Shown: positions 28,257 through 36,753 of the stretch, in pieces | Position numbering within the stretch: the first letter of the stretch is position 1 | How the letters are laid out: each line of letters begins with the position of its first letter | DNA from: Phytohabitans suffuscus | GTDB lineage: Bacteria > Actinomycetota > Actinomycetes > Mycobacteriales > Micromonosporaceae | Direction: 5' to 3' | Length of the DNA stretch: 64,000 nt | NCBI RefSeq assembly: GCF_011764565.1 | Contig: NZ_AP022871.1 | Coordinates: 3,534,320-3,598,319, forward strand | Made by a program: the position numbers and the translations under genes | Notes under the pieces: generated by a model | The model's input: the letters and a program-made list of their open reading frames with translations, nothing else | What the model was told of the DNA's origin: nothing | Databases searched by the model: none

Positions 28257-29528
28257 GTGCCCGACACAGCATCCCCCGTTCCTGACTTCACGAAGTGGCC
28301 CTCCTTCCCTTTCGAGGGCGACCTGCGGGTCAAGCAGCTCGACGCTCCGGTGGCGAAAGAGCCGGCGCGCAAGGGCGAGGACGCCGCCGACTGCAGCGCG
28401 TGCAACGCGCCCGATGAGGCGTACATCTGGGTCAGCGAGCGATGGCGTGTGCGCGCCATGGATCGGCCCACCGGACTGCCGATGGTGCTCATCCTGGAGT
28501 CCCGCTCGCACCTCGACCTGGGCGACCTGCCCAACCTGTTGGCGGCCGAGCTCGGCGTGATGACGGTGCGGCTGGAGCGGGCCGTGCGGTCGCTCGACGG
28601 CGTCGCGCGGGTCCACGTGAATCGGTGGGGTGACGGGTCGGCACACCTGCACATGTGGTTCCTGGCCCGGCCGTACGGGCGGCTGCAGTTGCGCGGCACC
28701 TTCCTGTCGCTGTGGGACGACATCCTCCCGCCGATCCCCGAGGCGACGTGGCGGGAAAATCTGGCGCTCGTGGCCGCGTGGCTCGCGGAGTTCGGTGGCA
28801 AGCCGCTGGCCGAGCCGCCACGGATCGAGTGGCAGGCGCCGTCGAGTCTGGTTCAGCAGGCTGAGGCCGAGGCGGCCAGCCTCGCGCAGCTAGCCGACGC
28901 CGACGACACCTCCGTCGCGCTCATCGAGGCGCCCGCCGACGAGCCCAAGACAGACGACACCACACCAGACGACACCACACCAGGCGACGCCGCAGCAGGC
29001 GACCCGGCAAGGGGCGACGCAACAAGCGACGCGGCAACAAGGATCGCGGTAGCAGGCACGACGACAGATGCGGCAACAGGCACAAGAGCAGGGGTCAGCC
29101 CTCCATCCGCCACGGCACCAGGCGGGACGACACCAGCCAGTGGGATAACACCAGGCAGCGGGACAACACCAGCTGACGGGACGACAGCACCCGGCACGCC
29201 GGCCAATCCGGCGACCACCCATCCATCCGCAGCCACCGCACCGGCCGTCTCCGCGCCGGCAGGCGCAAGACCCGCTGCGGCCGCGCCGGGCCCAGCCGCG
29301 GCCGCGCCCGGCCCAGCGGCGGTCGCGCAGCCGAGCGACGACACGCGGGTAGGCGCGCCGACGACCCTTGGGGAACCCACCGAGCACACGGGCGACGACA
29401 CCAAGCAGGCAGACCTCGCCCGCCAGACGCCTGCCGCCCAGCCACCCCGCCCCGTGCCCACGGCGAGGTCCAGCGAGCAGGGCGAGACCCAGGAGAGCAA
29501 GCCGGAGCATCAGCGCGCCACGACCTGA
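28257..29528 (+). CDS. HIT-like domain protein with long low-complexity tail
   Basis: A 423-residue protein in two parts. Residues 1-215 resemble the HIT superfamily of nucleotide hydrolases/transferases: a CSACNAPDEAYIWVSERWRV start with a CxxC pair, MVLILESRSHLDLGDL, and HVNRWGDGSAHLHMWFLARP, where the usual HxHxH triad is reduced to HLHMW, so catalysis is doubtful. Residues after about 225 are Thr/Pro/Ala/Asp/Gly-rich repeats (DDTTPDDTTPGDAAAGD) with many A-ending codons, unlike the rest. TAGGGT at 28245-28250 could be a -10 for a nearly leaderless mRNA. A terminator lies 190 bases after the stop. The biological role is unknown. Confidence 0.65.
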   Translation: MPDTASPVPDFTKWPSFPFEGDLRVKQLDAPVAKEPARKGEDAADCSACNAPDEAYIWVSERWRVRAMDRPTGLPMVLILESRSHLDLGDLPNLLAAELGVMTVRLERAVRSLDGVARVHVNRWGDGSAHLHMWFLARPYGRLQLRGTFLSLWDDILPPIPEATWRENLALVAAWLAEFGGKPLAEPPRIEWQAPSSLVQQAEAEAASLAQLADADDTSVALIEAPADEPKTDDTTPDDTTPGDAAAGDPARGDATSDAATRIAVAGTTTDAATGTRAGVSPPSATAPGGTTPASGITPGSGTTPADGTTAPGTPANPATTHPSAATAPAVSAPAGARPAAAAPGPAAAAPGPAAVAQPSDDTRVGAPTTLGEPTEHTGDDTKQADLARQTPAAQPPRPVPTARSSEQGETQESKPEHQRATT

Positions 29529-29573
29529 CTCCCGGCCGAGCGGCAAGAGAGCCGAAGCAAGCGCCGAAAGAAT

Positions 29574-29718
29574 CCCCAGCAACAGAGAGCCGAGACACGC
29601 TTCGAAAGAAAGCCCAAGCAACAAGAGGGCCCAAGCAACAAGAGGGGCCCGAGGGGCCCCAAGCAACAAAGAAGGCCGAGGCAAGCGCCGCAGAAAGAAA
29701 CCAAGAGCAACAAGAGAG
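29574..29718 (+). repeat. Purine-rich CAAGCAACAAGAGG repeat array
   Basis: CCCAAGCAACAAGAGGG occurs at 29613-29629 and again at 29630-29646 (17-base period), with degenerate copies near 29574, 29658 and 29701. It fills the gap between the HIT-like gene stop and a terminator. Almost every base outside the GGCCC junctions is A, C or G, giving a strong strand asymmetry. Confidence 0.75.
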
Positions 29719-29745
29719 CGCCCCCGCAACCGATGCGGGGGCGCT
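29717..29745. terminator. Bidirectional hairpin between convergent genes
   Basis: AGCGCCCCCGC (29717-29727) pairs perfectly with GCGGGGGCGCT (29735-29745) across a 7-base loop. On the minus strand it is followed by a T-rich CTCTTGTTGCTC. It separates the HIT-like gene from ddl. Confidence 0.85.
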
Positions 29746-29767
29746 TCGCGTAGAAAGATCAAGCCAC

Positions 29768-29838
29768 TTCAAAATCCTTGCCAGGGCTACGCCGGGCGCA
29801 GGCGCCGCCACCTGGACTCCGGCTCGCACCCGACCAAA
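29768..29838. mobile_element. Decayed MITE-like fragment (relative of the element at 51789)
   Basis: TTCAAAATCCTTGCCAGGGC, then CTACGCCGGGCGCAGG, corresponds to the left part of the 51789-51956 element, and CCTGGACTCCGGCTCGCACC to its right part. The middle and both terminal inverted repeats are missing. It lies between the terminator and the ddl stop codon. Confidence 0.65.
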
Positions 29839-29844
29839 CCGACC

Positions 29845-30798
29845 CTAAGCGCCGCGGCGAGCCGCCCGCCCGACCAGCGCCGCCAGCACCTTGCCGAAGT
29901 CGAGGCCGGCGGCCTGTACCGCCAGCGGCAGCAGCGAGGTCTCCGTCATGCCGGGTGACACGCTGACCTCCAGCACATGCGGCCGCCCGTCGGCGTCGAC
30001 GATCAGGTCGACGCGGGACATGTCGCGCAGGCCCAGCGCCGTGTGCGCGGCGATCGCGGTCTCCGCCAACTTCGACGCCACCGCGGGGTCGAGGCGGGCC
30101 GGTGCGTGCCACGTGGTGAGGCCGGCGGTGTACCGGGCGGCGTAGTCGTACACACCGTTGCGCGGCACGATCTCGACGGCCGGCAGTGCCTGCGGCCCCT
30201 CGCCCTGGTCGATCACCGAGATGGCCACGTCCATGCCGGCGACGTACCGCTCGACGAGCGCCGTCGAGTCGTACGCGAAACAACCCACCATCGCAGCCGG
30301 CAGCGCCGTCGCGTCCCGGACCACCGCGGCGCCCAGGCCGGAGCCGCCCTGCGCGGGCTTGACCATCAGCGGCAGGCCCAGCCGGTCGGCGATGCGGTCG
30401 AGCACAGCCACGGCGCCGAGCTCCGAGAACCGGTCGTGGGGCAGCGCCACCCAGTCGGGGGTCGGGATGCCGGCCTCGCGCAGCACCGCCTTGGCCGAGG
30501 GCTTGTCCCAGGCGAGGCGGGCCGAGCGGGCGTCGCAGCCCACGTACGGCACGTCGCACAGGTCGAGCACCCCACGGAGCGAGCCGTCCTCGCCCGTGGC
30601 ACCGTGCAGGGCGATCACGACGGCGTCTGGTGGGTCGGCCTGCACGGCCGGTAGCAGCGATACGTCGGCGTCCCGAAGTTCCGCCTCGATGCCGGCGCCG
30701 CGCAGCGCGTCGAGCACACGCCGCCCGGACTTCAGGGATACGTCCCGCTCGTACGAGAGGCCGCCGGCAAGGACGAGGACGCGAAGGTCCGTATTCAT
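29845..30798 (-). CDS. ddl: D-alanine-D-alanine ligase family protein
   Basis: A 317-residue ATP-grasp enzyme that would make the D-Ala-D-Ala dipeptide of peptidoglycan. Conserved parts are LAGGLSYERDVSLKSG, ALHGATGEDGSLRG, PLMVKPAQGGSGLGAAV and DLIVDADGRPHVLEVSVSPG. In the last, the position normally held by Asn in the E-x-N magnesium-binding motif is Ser (EVSVSPG). Activity may therefore be altered, or this may be a paralogue with another acceptor. It is 7 bases downstream of an aminotransferase gene and probably co-transcribed with it. Confidence 0.85.
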   Translation of the reverse strand: MNTDLRVLVLAGGLSYERDVSLKSGRRVLDALRGAGIEAELRDADVSLLPAVQADPPDAVVIALHGATGEDGSLRGVLDLCDVPYVGCDARSARLAWDKPSAKAVLREAGIPTPDWVALPHDRFSELGAVAVLDRIADRLGLPLMVKPAQGGSGLGAAVVRDATALPAAMVGCFAYDSTALVERYVAGMDVAISVIDQGEGPQALPAVEIVPRNGVYDYAARYTAGLTTWHAPARLDPAVASKLAETAIAAHTALGLRDMSRVDLIVDADGRPHVLEVSVSPGMTETSLLPLAVQAAGLDFGKVLAALVGRAARRGA

Positions 30799-30805
30799 GC
30801 CCCGA

Positions 30806-32122
30806 TCATGCCAAGCCCGGGTCGGGGGCGTCGGCCGCGGCCTGCCCCCGCCGCCGCGCGGCGGGCCTACCCACCGCGCCGAACACCTGCCGCATCGCCA
30901 GCTCCTGCTCCATCACGCCAGCCAGCCGGCGCACGCCCTCGCGGATGCGCTCGGGCGGCGGGAACGAGAAGTTGAGCCGCATGTGCCCCGCGCCGGTGCC
31001 ATCGGCGTAGAAGCCGGTGCCCGGCACGTACGCCACGCGAGCGGCGATCGCCCGCGGCATCATCGCCTTGGCGTCGAGCCCTTCGGGGAGGGTGGCCCAC
31101 ACGAAGAGGCCGCCCTTGGGCTCGGTCCAGGTGGTGCCGGCGGGCATCAGGTCCGCGAGGCCGGTCAGCAGCGCGTCGCGGCGCTCGCGGTAGATCTCGC
31201 GGTACGTCTTCAGCTGCTCGCGCCACGGCATGCTGGCGAGGTACGTGGTGACGGCCGCCTGCGCGAACGCGCTCGGGCACAGGATCTGCGCCTCGCTGGC
31301 GATCACGAGCTTTTCCCGCACCGCGTGGGGCGCGAGGATCCAGCCCACCCGCATGCCCGGCGCGAAGGTCTTGGAGAACGTGCTGAGGTAGAACACCCCG
31401 TCGCGGCGGCGGGAGCGCAGCGGCGCGGGTGCCTCGCCGTCGAAGCTCAGCTGCCCGTACGGGTCGTCCTCGACCACCAGCAGCCCGGCGCGCTCGCAGA
31501 TGTCGAGCACCCGCTCGCGCCGCTCCTCGGTCAGCGTCACGCCGGCCGGGTTTTGGAAGGTGGGGATCGTGTAGAGGAACTTGGCCCGCCGCCCCGACCG
31601 TGCCACCTCCGCGATCGCCAGCTCAAGCGCCTCGGGCAGGATGCCGTCGCCGTCCATCGGCACGTGCACGACCTGCGCCTGCGCGGCCTGGAAGACGCCG
31701 AGCGCGCCGACGTACGTAGGTCCCTCGGCGAGCACCACGTCGCCGGGGTCGAGGAAGATGCGCGCCACCAGGTCGAGCGCCTGCTGCCCGCCGACCGTCA
31801 CCACCACGTCTTCCGGGGAGGCACCGCAGCCGACGTCGATGCCGGAGAGCGCCATCACCTCGCAGATCCGCTCTCGCAGCTCAAGCGTGCCCTGGCCGAT
31901 CCCGTACTGCAGGGTGCTGGGGCCGTGGTCGGCGGCGAGCCGGCTGAGCATCTCCCCGACCGCGTCGAGCGGGAGGGCGGCGACGTAGGGGGCGCCACCG
32001 GCGAGCGAGACGACCTCGGGACGGCTGGCCACGGAGAAGAGGGCACGGATCTCGGATGCCGTCATGCCTCGGACGCGCCGGGCGTACCGATCCGTATAGT
32101 CGTCGAGCGTCGTGCCGGTCAT
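30806..32122 (-). CDS. PLP-dependent aminotransferase (class I, LysN/2-aminoadipate type)
   Basis: A 438-residue fold-type I aminotransferase. Seen are SLAGGAPYVAALP, YGIGQGTLELRERI, VTVGGQQALDL, TIPTFQNPAGVTLTEERR, VVEDDPYGQLSF and the PLP-lysine motif STFSKTFAPGMRVGW. It transfers amino groups between an amino acid and a 2-oxo acid; the GGQQALDL and NPAG features suit the aminoadipate/KAT II-like group. No GntR DNA-binding domain precedes it, so it is not a MocR regulator. The C-terminal 20 residues are Ala/Arg-rich. The gene precedes ddl in the same direction. Confidence 0.88.
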   Translation of the reverse strand: MTGTTLDDYTDRYARRVRGMTASEIRALFSVASRPEVVSLAGGAPYVAALPLDAVGEMLSRLAADHGPSTLQYGIGQGTLELRERICEVMALSGIDVGCGASPEDVVVTVGGQQALDLVARIFLDPGDVVLAEGPTYVGALGVFQAAQAQVVHVPMDGDGILPEALELAIAEVARSGRRAKFLYTIPTFQNPAGVTLTEERRERVLDICERAGLLVVEDDPYGQLSFDGEAPAPLRSRRRDGVFYLSTFSKTFAPGMRVGWILAPHAVREKLVIASEAQILCPSAFAQAAVTTYLASMPWREQLKTYREIYRERRDALLTGLADLMPAGTTWTEPKGGLFVWATLPEGLDAKAMMPRAIAARVAYVPGTGFYADGTGAGHMRLNFSFPPPERIREGVRRLAGVMEQELAMRQVFGAVGRPAARRRGQAAADAPDPGLA

Positions 32123-32378
32123 GACTCACCTGCCTCGGCGGAGAGGAGCGATCGGAATCAGGGGCCACAGCATAGGGGCCACAGCCACCATGCTGGCCGA
32201 TCGATCGTAGTCCCGGGGCACAATCCGCGCCTCTGGTTACTCTCGCTGGTTCCACATTGCGGGCCACAAGGGTGGCCTGTTGCCCGACCTCTCCCCTGAC
32301 GCGAAGTTCCGGCGTACGATCTCCTGTCGGGGCAAGGAGGCGGCGCGTGGCTGCAATCGACTCTGTGAGGATTCGGCA

Positions 32379-33038
32379 ATGTCGCGACGCTTGGTCAGTC
32401 TGACACTCGACACGCTCGAGGATCTCCCCCGCCCCTGCCGCGCCTGCGTGTTCTGGGAGCTGGATCCGGTCGCCGCCGAGCGCGCGTGCGCCGCCGGCGA
32501 TCCGGGCCTCGAAAAGGAGGCGTGGGTTTCGCAGACGCTGCTGGAGTGGGGCTCCTGCGGCAAGCTGGCGTACGTCGACGGCATGCCCGCCGGCTTCGTC
32601 ATGTACGCGCCGCCGGCCTACGTGCCCCGCTCGATGGCGTTTCCCACCTCGCCGGTGTCGGCCGACGCGGCGCTGCTGATGACCGCGCACATCGTCACCG
32701 CGTTCGCCGGCGGCGGGTTGGGGCGCATGCTCGTGCAGGGCGTCGCCCGCGATCTCACCAAGCGCGGCATCAAGGCGATCGAGGCGTTCGGCGACGCCAA
32801 GTACGGCGACTCCGGCGAGGGCGAAGACGGTTGCCTGGCGCCGGCCGACTTCTTCCTGTCCGTGGGCTTCAAGACGGTGCGGCAGCACCCGCGCTTCCCG
32901 CGGCTACGGCTGGAGCTGCGCACCGCCCTGTCGTGGAAGTCCGATGTGGAGTACGCGCTGGAGAAGCTTCTCGGCTCCATGAGCCCGGAAAGCCTCCTAC
33001 GCCCGGTTCGTCCGGCCACGCGCTCTACATCCGGATAA
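32379..33038 (+). CDS. GNAT-family N-acetyltransferase-like protein (Rv3916c-like position)
   Basis: A 219-residue protein starting MSRRLVSLTLDTLEDLPRPC. The acetyl-CoA loop is FAGGGLGRMLVQGVARDLTK, the GNAT R/QxxGxG/A motif in a relaxed form, and ADFFLSVGFKTVRQHPRFPR is the usual final strand-helix. A CRACVFWELDP segment near the N-terminus carries a CxxC pair. The ATG at 32379 is preceded by GAGG; an in-frame upstream ATG lacks support. It diverges from the aminotransferase and lies in the parB-cwlM interval, as the mycobacterial homologue does. The substrate is unknown. Confidence 0.75.
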   Translation: MSRRLVSLTLDTLEDLPRPCRACVFWELDPVAAERACAAGDPGLEKEAWVSQTLLEWGSCGKLAYVDGMPAGFVMYAPPAYVPRSMAFPTSPVSADAALLMTAHIVTAFAGGGLGRMLVQGVARDLTKRGIKAIEAFGDAKYGDSGEGEDGCLAPADFFLSVGFKTVRQHPRFPRLRLELRTALSWKSDVEYALEKLLGSMSPESLLRPVRPATRSTSG

Positions 33039-33142
33039 ATCGAGTTTTGAGCTACCGCGACGTCCGCGGTGGTCCAGACCGTTGCTCCCGCGGCCTCACC
33101 GCCCGCGTCACACACCCCAGCCCTCCAGGTCGGGGGTGAGCC

Positions 33143-34282
33143 TCAGGAAACCGCGGCCGCCCGCAGCTTGCGCACGTCGATCGAGCCGGTCGGCACGTCG
33201 GCCTCGACCGGGAAGTACATCCGCTGCACCGCCGCCACGATCGCCTCCACGACACGGTCGCGGAAGCCGGGGTCGATCAGCCGCTCGCGGTCGGCGGGCG
33301 AGGTCAGGTAGCCGACGTCGACGCGCACGGCGGGCATGCGGGTGAGGCGCAGCAGCTCCCAGGTCTTCGGGTGGGTCTGGCAGTTGCGCAGGCCGGTGCG
33401 CTTGACGATCTCGCGCAGCGCCAGGCCGGCCAGCCGCTCCCCCACCGTCGAGGTCACGCCGTTGCCCGTGCCGTAGTGGAACGCCGCCACACCGTCGGCC
33501 TCGGGGTTGGCGTGGCCGTCGATGTGCAGCGAGATGAAGAGGTCGCCGCCGAGCTCGTTGGCCAGATCGGCGCGGGCGAGGTCGGTCAGCGCCGGCCCAC
33601 CGCCCGGCCCGCGGGTCAGGTGCACCCGCATGCCGGCCGCCGCGAGCCGCCCCTCAAGCCGCGCGGCCATGTCGAACGCGAGGTCGGCCTCGGTCCAGCG
33701 CAGCGGCCCGTCGGGCACGACGATGCCGGGGTCCGAGCCGCCGTGGCCGGGGTCGATGACGATGACCTTGCCGATCAGGTTGGGCCCGGAGCGGCGGAAC
33801 GCCTCCGCCTCGCGCAGCCACTGCGGCCGCCCGCCGACCACCTTGCGACCGAGCCGCTTGAGCGCGTGCATGGTCTGCGGCCCGCACGCCCCGTCGGGCT
33901 GGAGGCCCACCTCTCGCTGGAACTGGGCGACCGACCGGGCGGTGTTGGGACCGAAGATGCCGTCGGCGCGACCCACGTCGTACCCCATCTCCAGCAACCG
34001 CTCCTGGAGGGTGCGGACGTCTTCGCCGACGAACGGCTCGGGCATCGCGTGGTAGAGCGCCCGCGCGCCCAGCCGCCAGCGGGCGGCGTCCAGCGCGCGC
34101 CACGTCTCGTCGCCGACAAGGCCGTCCACCGACAGGCCGCGGGTCTGCTGGAAGCTGCGTACGGCGCGCTCGGTGGCGTCGTCGTACTCGTCGCCGCCAC
34201 CGCTCAGGAGGTCGAGCTCGGCGAGGATCTGGTTGATCTCGATGACCGCTGGACCGCGGTCGCCACGCCGGATCGGACGCAC
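33143..34282 (-). CDS. cwlM: N-acetylmuramoyl-L-alanine amidase-like protein CwlM
   Basis: A 379-residue protein with two N-terminal peptidoglycan-binding (PG_binding_1) modules (AVRSFQQTRGLSVDGLVGDE and ARSVAQFQREVGLQPDGACG) and a C-terminal Amidase_3 domain (VIVIDPGHGGSDPG, then TEADLAF, LFISLHIDGHAN). The zinc ligands H and E and the late H are present. There is no signal peptide, matching mycobacterial CwlM, which acts in the cytoplasm as a regulator of MurA rather than as a hydrolase. It lies directly downstream of trxA, in the conserved trxB-trxA-cwlM order. The start is GTG. Confidence 0.9.
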   Translation of the reverse strand: MRPIRRGDRGPAVIEINQILAELDLLSGGGDEYDDATERAVRSFQQTRGLSVDGLVGDETWRALDAARWRLGARALYHAMPEPFVGEDVRTLQERLLEMGYDVGRADGIFGPNTARSVAQFQREVGLQPDGACGPQTMHALKRLGRKVVGGRPQWLREAEAFRRSGPNLIGKVIVIDPGHGGSDPGIVVPDGPLRWTEADLAFDMAARLEGRLAAAGMRVHLTRGPGGGPALTDLARADLANELGGDLFISLHIDGHANPEADGVAAFHYGTGNGVTSTVGERLAGLALREIVKRTGLRNCQTHPKTWELLRLTRMPAVRVDVGYLTSPADRERLIDPGFRDRVVEAIVAAVQRMYFPVEADVPTGSIDVRKLRAAAVS

Positions 34283-34425
34283 AGAGGACCTCCTCAGTGA
34301 GAACGCCTCAGGAGCCTATCCCGCCGGGCGACACGCCGCCGCCGGGACGCCGGAACACCGACACAAGCCCAAGGACGCAGAGAACGATGGAGCCACACCC
34401 GGGAGCTGATACCCCCGGGAACGGC

Positions 34426-34455
34426 GAAGGGCGCCCTCCAATGAGAGCGCCCTTC
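34426..34455 (-). terminator. Hairpin downstream of trxA
   Basis: GAAGGGCGC (34426-34434) pairs with GCGCCCTTC (34447-34455) over a 12-base loop, 13 bases past the trxA stop on the minus strand. Confidence 0.65.
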
Positions 34456-34467
34456 CGCAAGTGCCTG

Positions 34468-34791
34468 TTACAGCGCGGCCTCGATGAGCTTGACCAGATC
34501 GCCCTTGGGGCGGGCGCCGGCCACCGACTGCACCGGCTGGCCGCCCTTGAAGACGGTCAGCGTGGGCACGGACATCACCCGGTACGCGCGCGCGGTCTCG
34601 GGATTTTCGTCGATGTTCACCTTGACGATCCGCACCCGGTCGCCCATCTCGTTGGCGATCTCCTCAAGCAGCGGCGAGACCTTCTTGCACGGCGCGCACC
34701 ACTCTGCCCAGAAGTCCACCAGAACGGGCGTCTCGGACTGCAAGACGTCGCTGGTGAAACTGGCGTCGGTGACCGCCTTGGTTGTTCCCAC
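34468..34791 (-). CDS. trxA: Thioredoxin
   Basis: A 107-residue thioredoxin with the active site WCAPCK, the PVLVDFWAEW strand before it and the cis-Pro region MSVPTLTVFKGG. It reduces protein disulfides in the cytoplasm and is recycled by the trxB product. The GTG start is 17 bases after the trxB stop, so the two are co-transcribed. Confidence 0.97.
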   Translation of the reverse strand: MGTTKAVTDASFTSDVLQSETPVLVDFWAEWCAPCKKVSPLLEEIANEMGDRVRIVKVNIDENPETARAYRVMSVPTLTVFKGGQPVQSVAGARPKGDLVKLIEAAL

Positions 34792-34808
34792 GAAGACCCT
34801 CCTGAAAC

Positions 34809-35762
34809 TCAGACTTCCAGTGATGCGATGAACCGCTCGGCGTCAAGCGCGGCGGCACAGCCCGTGCCCGCGGCGGTGATGGCCTGGCGGTAGGTGTGGT
34901 CGACCAGGTCGCCGGCGGCGAAGACGCCCGGCACGCTGGTGTGTGTGGTGGGGGCGTCCACCACGACGTATCCGTTCGGGTCGAGCTCCACCTGGCCGCG
35001 GAAGAGCTCGCTGCGTGGGTCGTGGCCGATCGCCACGAAGACGCCCGCGACGTCGAGCACCTTGCCCTCGCCCGAGTGCACGTTGCGCAGCTGCACGCCG
35101 ACGACCTTGCCGTCGTCTCCGAGAACCTCTTCGACGACGGAGTTCCACTCGACGCGGATCTTTGGGTTGGCGAGCGCGCGGTCGGCCATGATCTTGCTGG
35201 CCCGGAACTCGTCGCGGCGGTGAATGATGGTCACCGACTCCGCGAACTTGGTGAGGAACGTGGCCTCCTCCATCGCGGAGTCGCCACCGCCCACGACCAC
35301 GATCTGCTGGCCGCGGAAGAAGAAGCCGTCACACGTGGCGCAGGAGGAGACGCCGTGGCCGAGCAGCTCCTGCTCGCCCGGGACGCCCAGCGGCCGCCAC
35401 GCCGAACCGGTGGCGAGGATCACCGCCTTCGCCTGGTACTCCGTCTCGCCGACGTACACCTTGTGGGTCGCGTCGGAGCCGAGCACGCCGGTGTCGGTGA
35501 GCTCGACCCGGGTCACGTCGTCGGTGAGGAACTCGGCGCCGAACCGCTCGGCCTGCTTGCGCATCGAGTCCATCAGCTCGGGACCCATGATGCCGTCGGG
35601 GAAGCCAGGGAAGTTTTCCACGTCGGTGGTCGTCATCAGCGCGCCACCGGACTGCGCACCTTCGATGACGAGCGGCTTGAGGCTGGCGCGTGCGGCGTAG
35701 ACCGCGGCGGTGTAACCGGCCGGCCCAGAGCCGATGATGATCAGATTACGGACCTCGTCCAC
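34809..35762 (-). CDS. trxB: Thioredoxin reductase (NADPH)
   Basis: A 317-residue low-Mr flavoprotein that reduces thioredoxin. FAD-binding [18 protein letters not shown] is at the N-terminus, the redox motif is [15 protein letters not shown]-binding is [16 protein letters not shown], and the C-terminal FAD contact is [16 protein letters not shown]. It has full length and an ordinary start. It lies between the anti-sigma gene and trxA, as in mycobacteria. Confidence 0.97.
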   Translation of the reverse strand: MDEVRNLIIIGSGPAGYTAAVYAARASLKPLVIEGAQSGGALMTTTDVENFPGFPDGIMGPELMDSMRKQAERFGAEFLTDDVTRVELTDTGVLGSDATHKVYVGETEYQAKAVILATGSAWRPLGVPGEQELLGHGVSSCATCDGFFFRGQQIVVVGGGDSAMEEATFLTKFAESVTIIHRRDEFRASKIMADRALANPKIRVEWNSVVEEVLGDDGKVVGVQLRNVHSGEGKVLDVAGVFVAIGHDPRSELFRGQVELDPNGYVVVDAPTTHTSVPGVFAAGDLVDHTYRQAITAAGTGCAAALDAERFIASLEV

Positions 35763-35848
35763 TGCCGACTCCCGTAGTGTTGTATGCGCAGAGGAGAACC
35801 CACCGCGACCCGCGATGATTCCCCACCCCCTCGTCAGGGTGGGTCAGG

Positions 35849-36753
35849 TCACCCTATCTTCGCGCTGCCCCGGGTGTCCGCGCCGCTCGCCGGCAGGCCA
35901 CAGTCCGGTCCGGACGCCCATATCCACCGTGCCCCTGAACCGTCGGTGAAAAACACGACCGCGGCCGGTGACCCCTCGAACGACGCGAGATCGACGACCT
36001 CGACCGAGGTGACCCCCGGCGGGTGCGCCACCCCGATCGCGGTGATGCACGCGGCCAGCGCTCCGGGGCCTCGCAGCCGGTCGAGGGAGGGCGCTACGTC
36101 CCGGTTCTCTCCCGGCGGCTGCTGGCCCTCCTGGGCGGGGGCCGCGTCGCTGCTCATGGCCCGCTTCGCCGGGCTGCCCGTGCTGGCCAGCGTCGCGGCC
36201 CGGTAGTCCAGCCCGCTGGCCGCGAGCGGAATCCCGCCCGCCGCGAACGGGGCCAGGCCCGATCCGGTCGCCGTCTCCGCGTTGTCACCGGCCTGCGCGG
36301 GCGCCTGCGTCGAGGTGCCGGCCGCGCTGTCGTCGCTGCCGAGATCGCTCGCCTGGCTCAGCCCGAAGCCGGCCAGGGCCGCGACCCCGGCGGCGATCGC
36401 CGCCGGACCGGCCCACGCGGGCATCCGCCGCCGCGCCCGAGGCACGGTGCGTCGAGGTCCAGCTTGATCATCTGGTACGAGGGACAGGGCGGGACGCCGC
36501 GGCTCCTGCTCCAGGGCCGTGGCGATCCGATCGGCCACCTCGACCGGCATCGGCTCCGCCGACTCCCCCAGGCCGCCAGGCTGGCGCGCACGCTCCCGGT
36601 CGCCTCGACGAGTGCCGCGTGTGCCTCGGCCCACGCCGGCTCCTCGGCTACGCGCCGGGCCACGACCGTCTCTTCGGGCGTGCCGTCCAGCGCACCGCCG
36701 ACGTAGTCGGCGAGCAGGTCGAAATCGACCTCGCTGAACTCCTGCCCGGTCAC
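35849..36753 (-). CDS. Anti-sigma factor-like membrane protein for the SigM-type ECF, with one frame break
   Basis: A protein of 301 residues after adding one G to the five-base run complementary to 36565-36569. It begins MTGQEFSEVDFDLLADYVGG, with a helical zf-HC2-like segment that lacks the His/Cys zinc ligands of ZAS anti-sigmas. A Pro/Arg-rich linker and one transmembrane helix (WAGPAAIAAGVAALAGFGLS) follow, then an extracellular domain of about 140 residues ending in SGARWIWASGPDCGLPASG. The GTG start overlaps the sigma gene stop (GTGA), so it is made in step with the sigma factor it probably sequesters. Confidence 0.75.

Noticed and set aside
28945..29080. Possible CRISPR-like spaced repeats in the HIT-like gene tail
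   Set aside because: The repeats are short, in frame and low complexity, without unique spacers of constant length.
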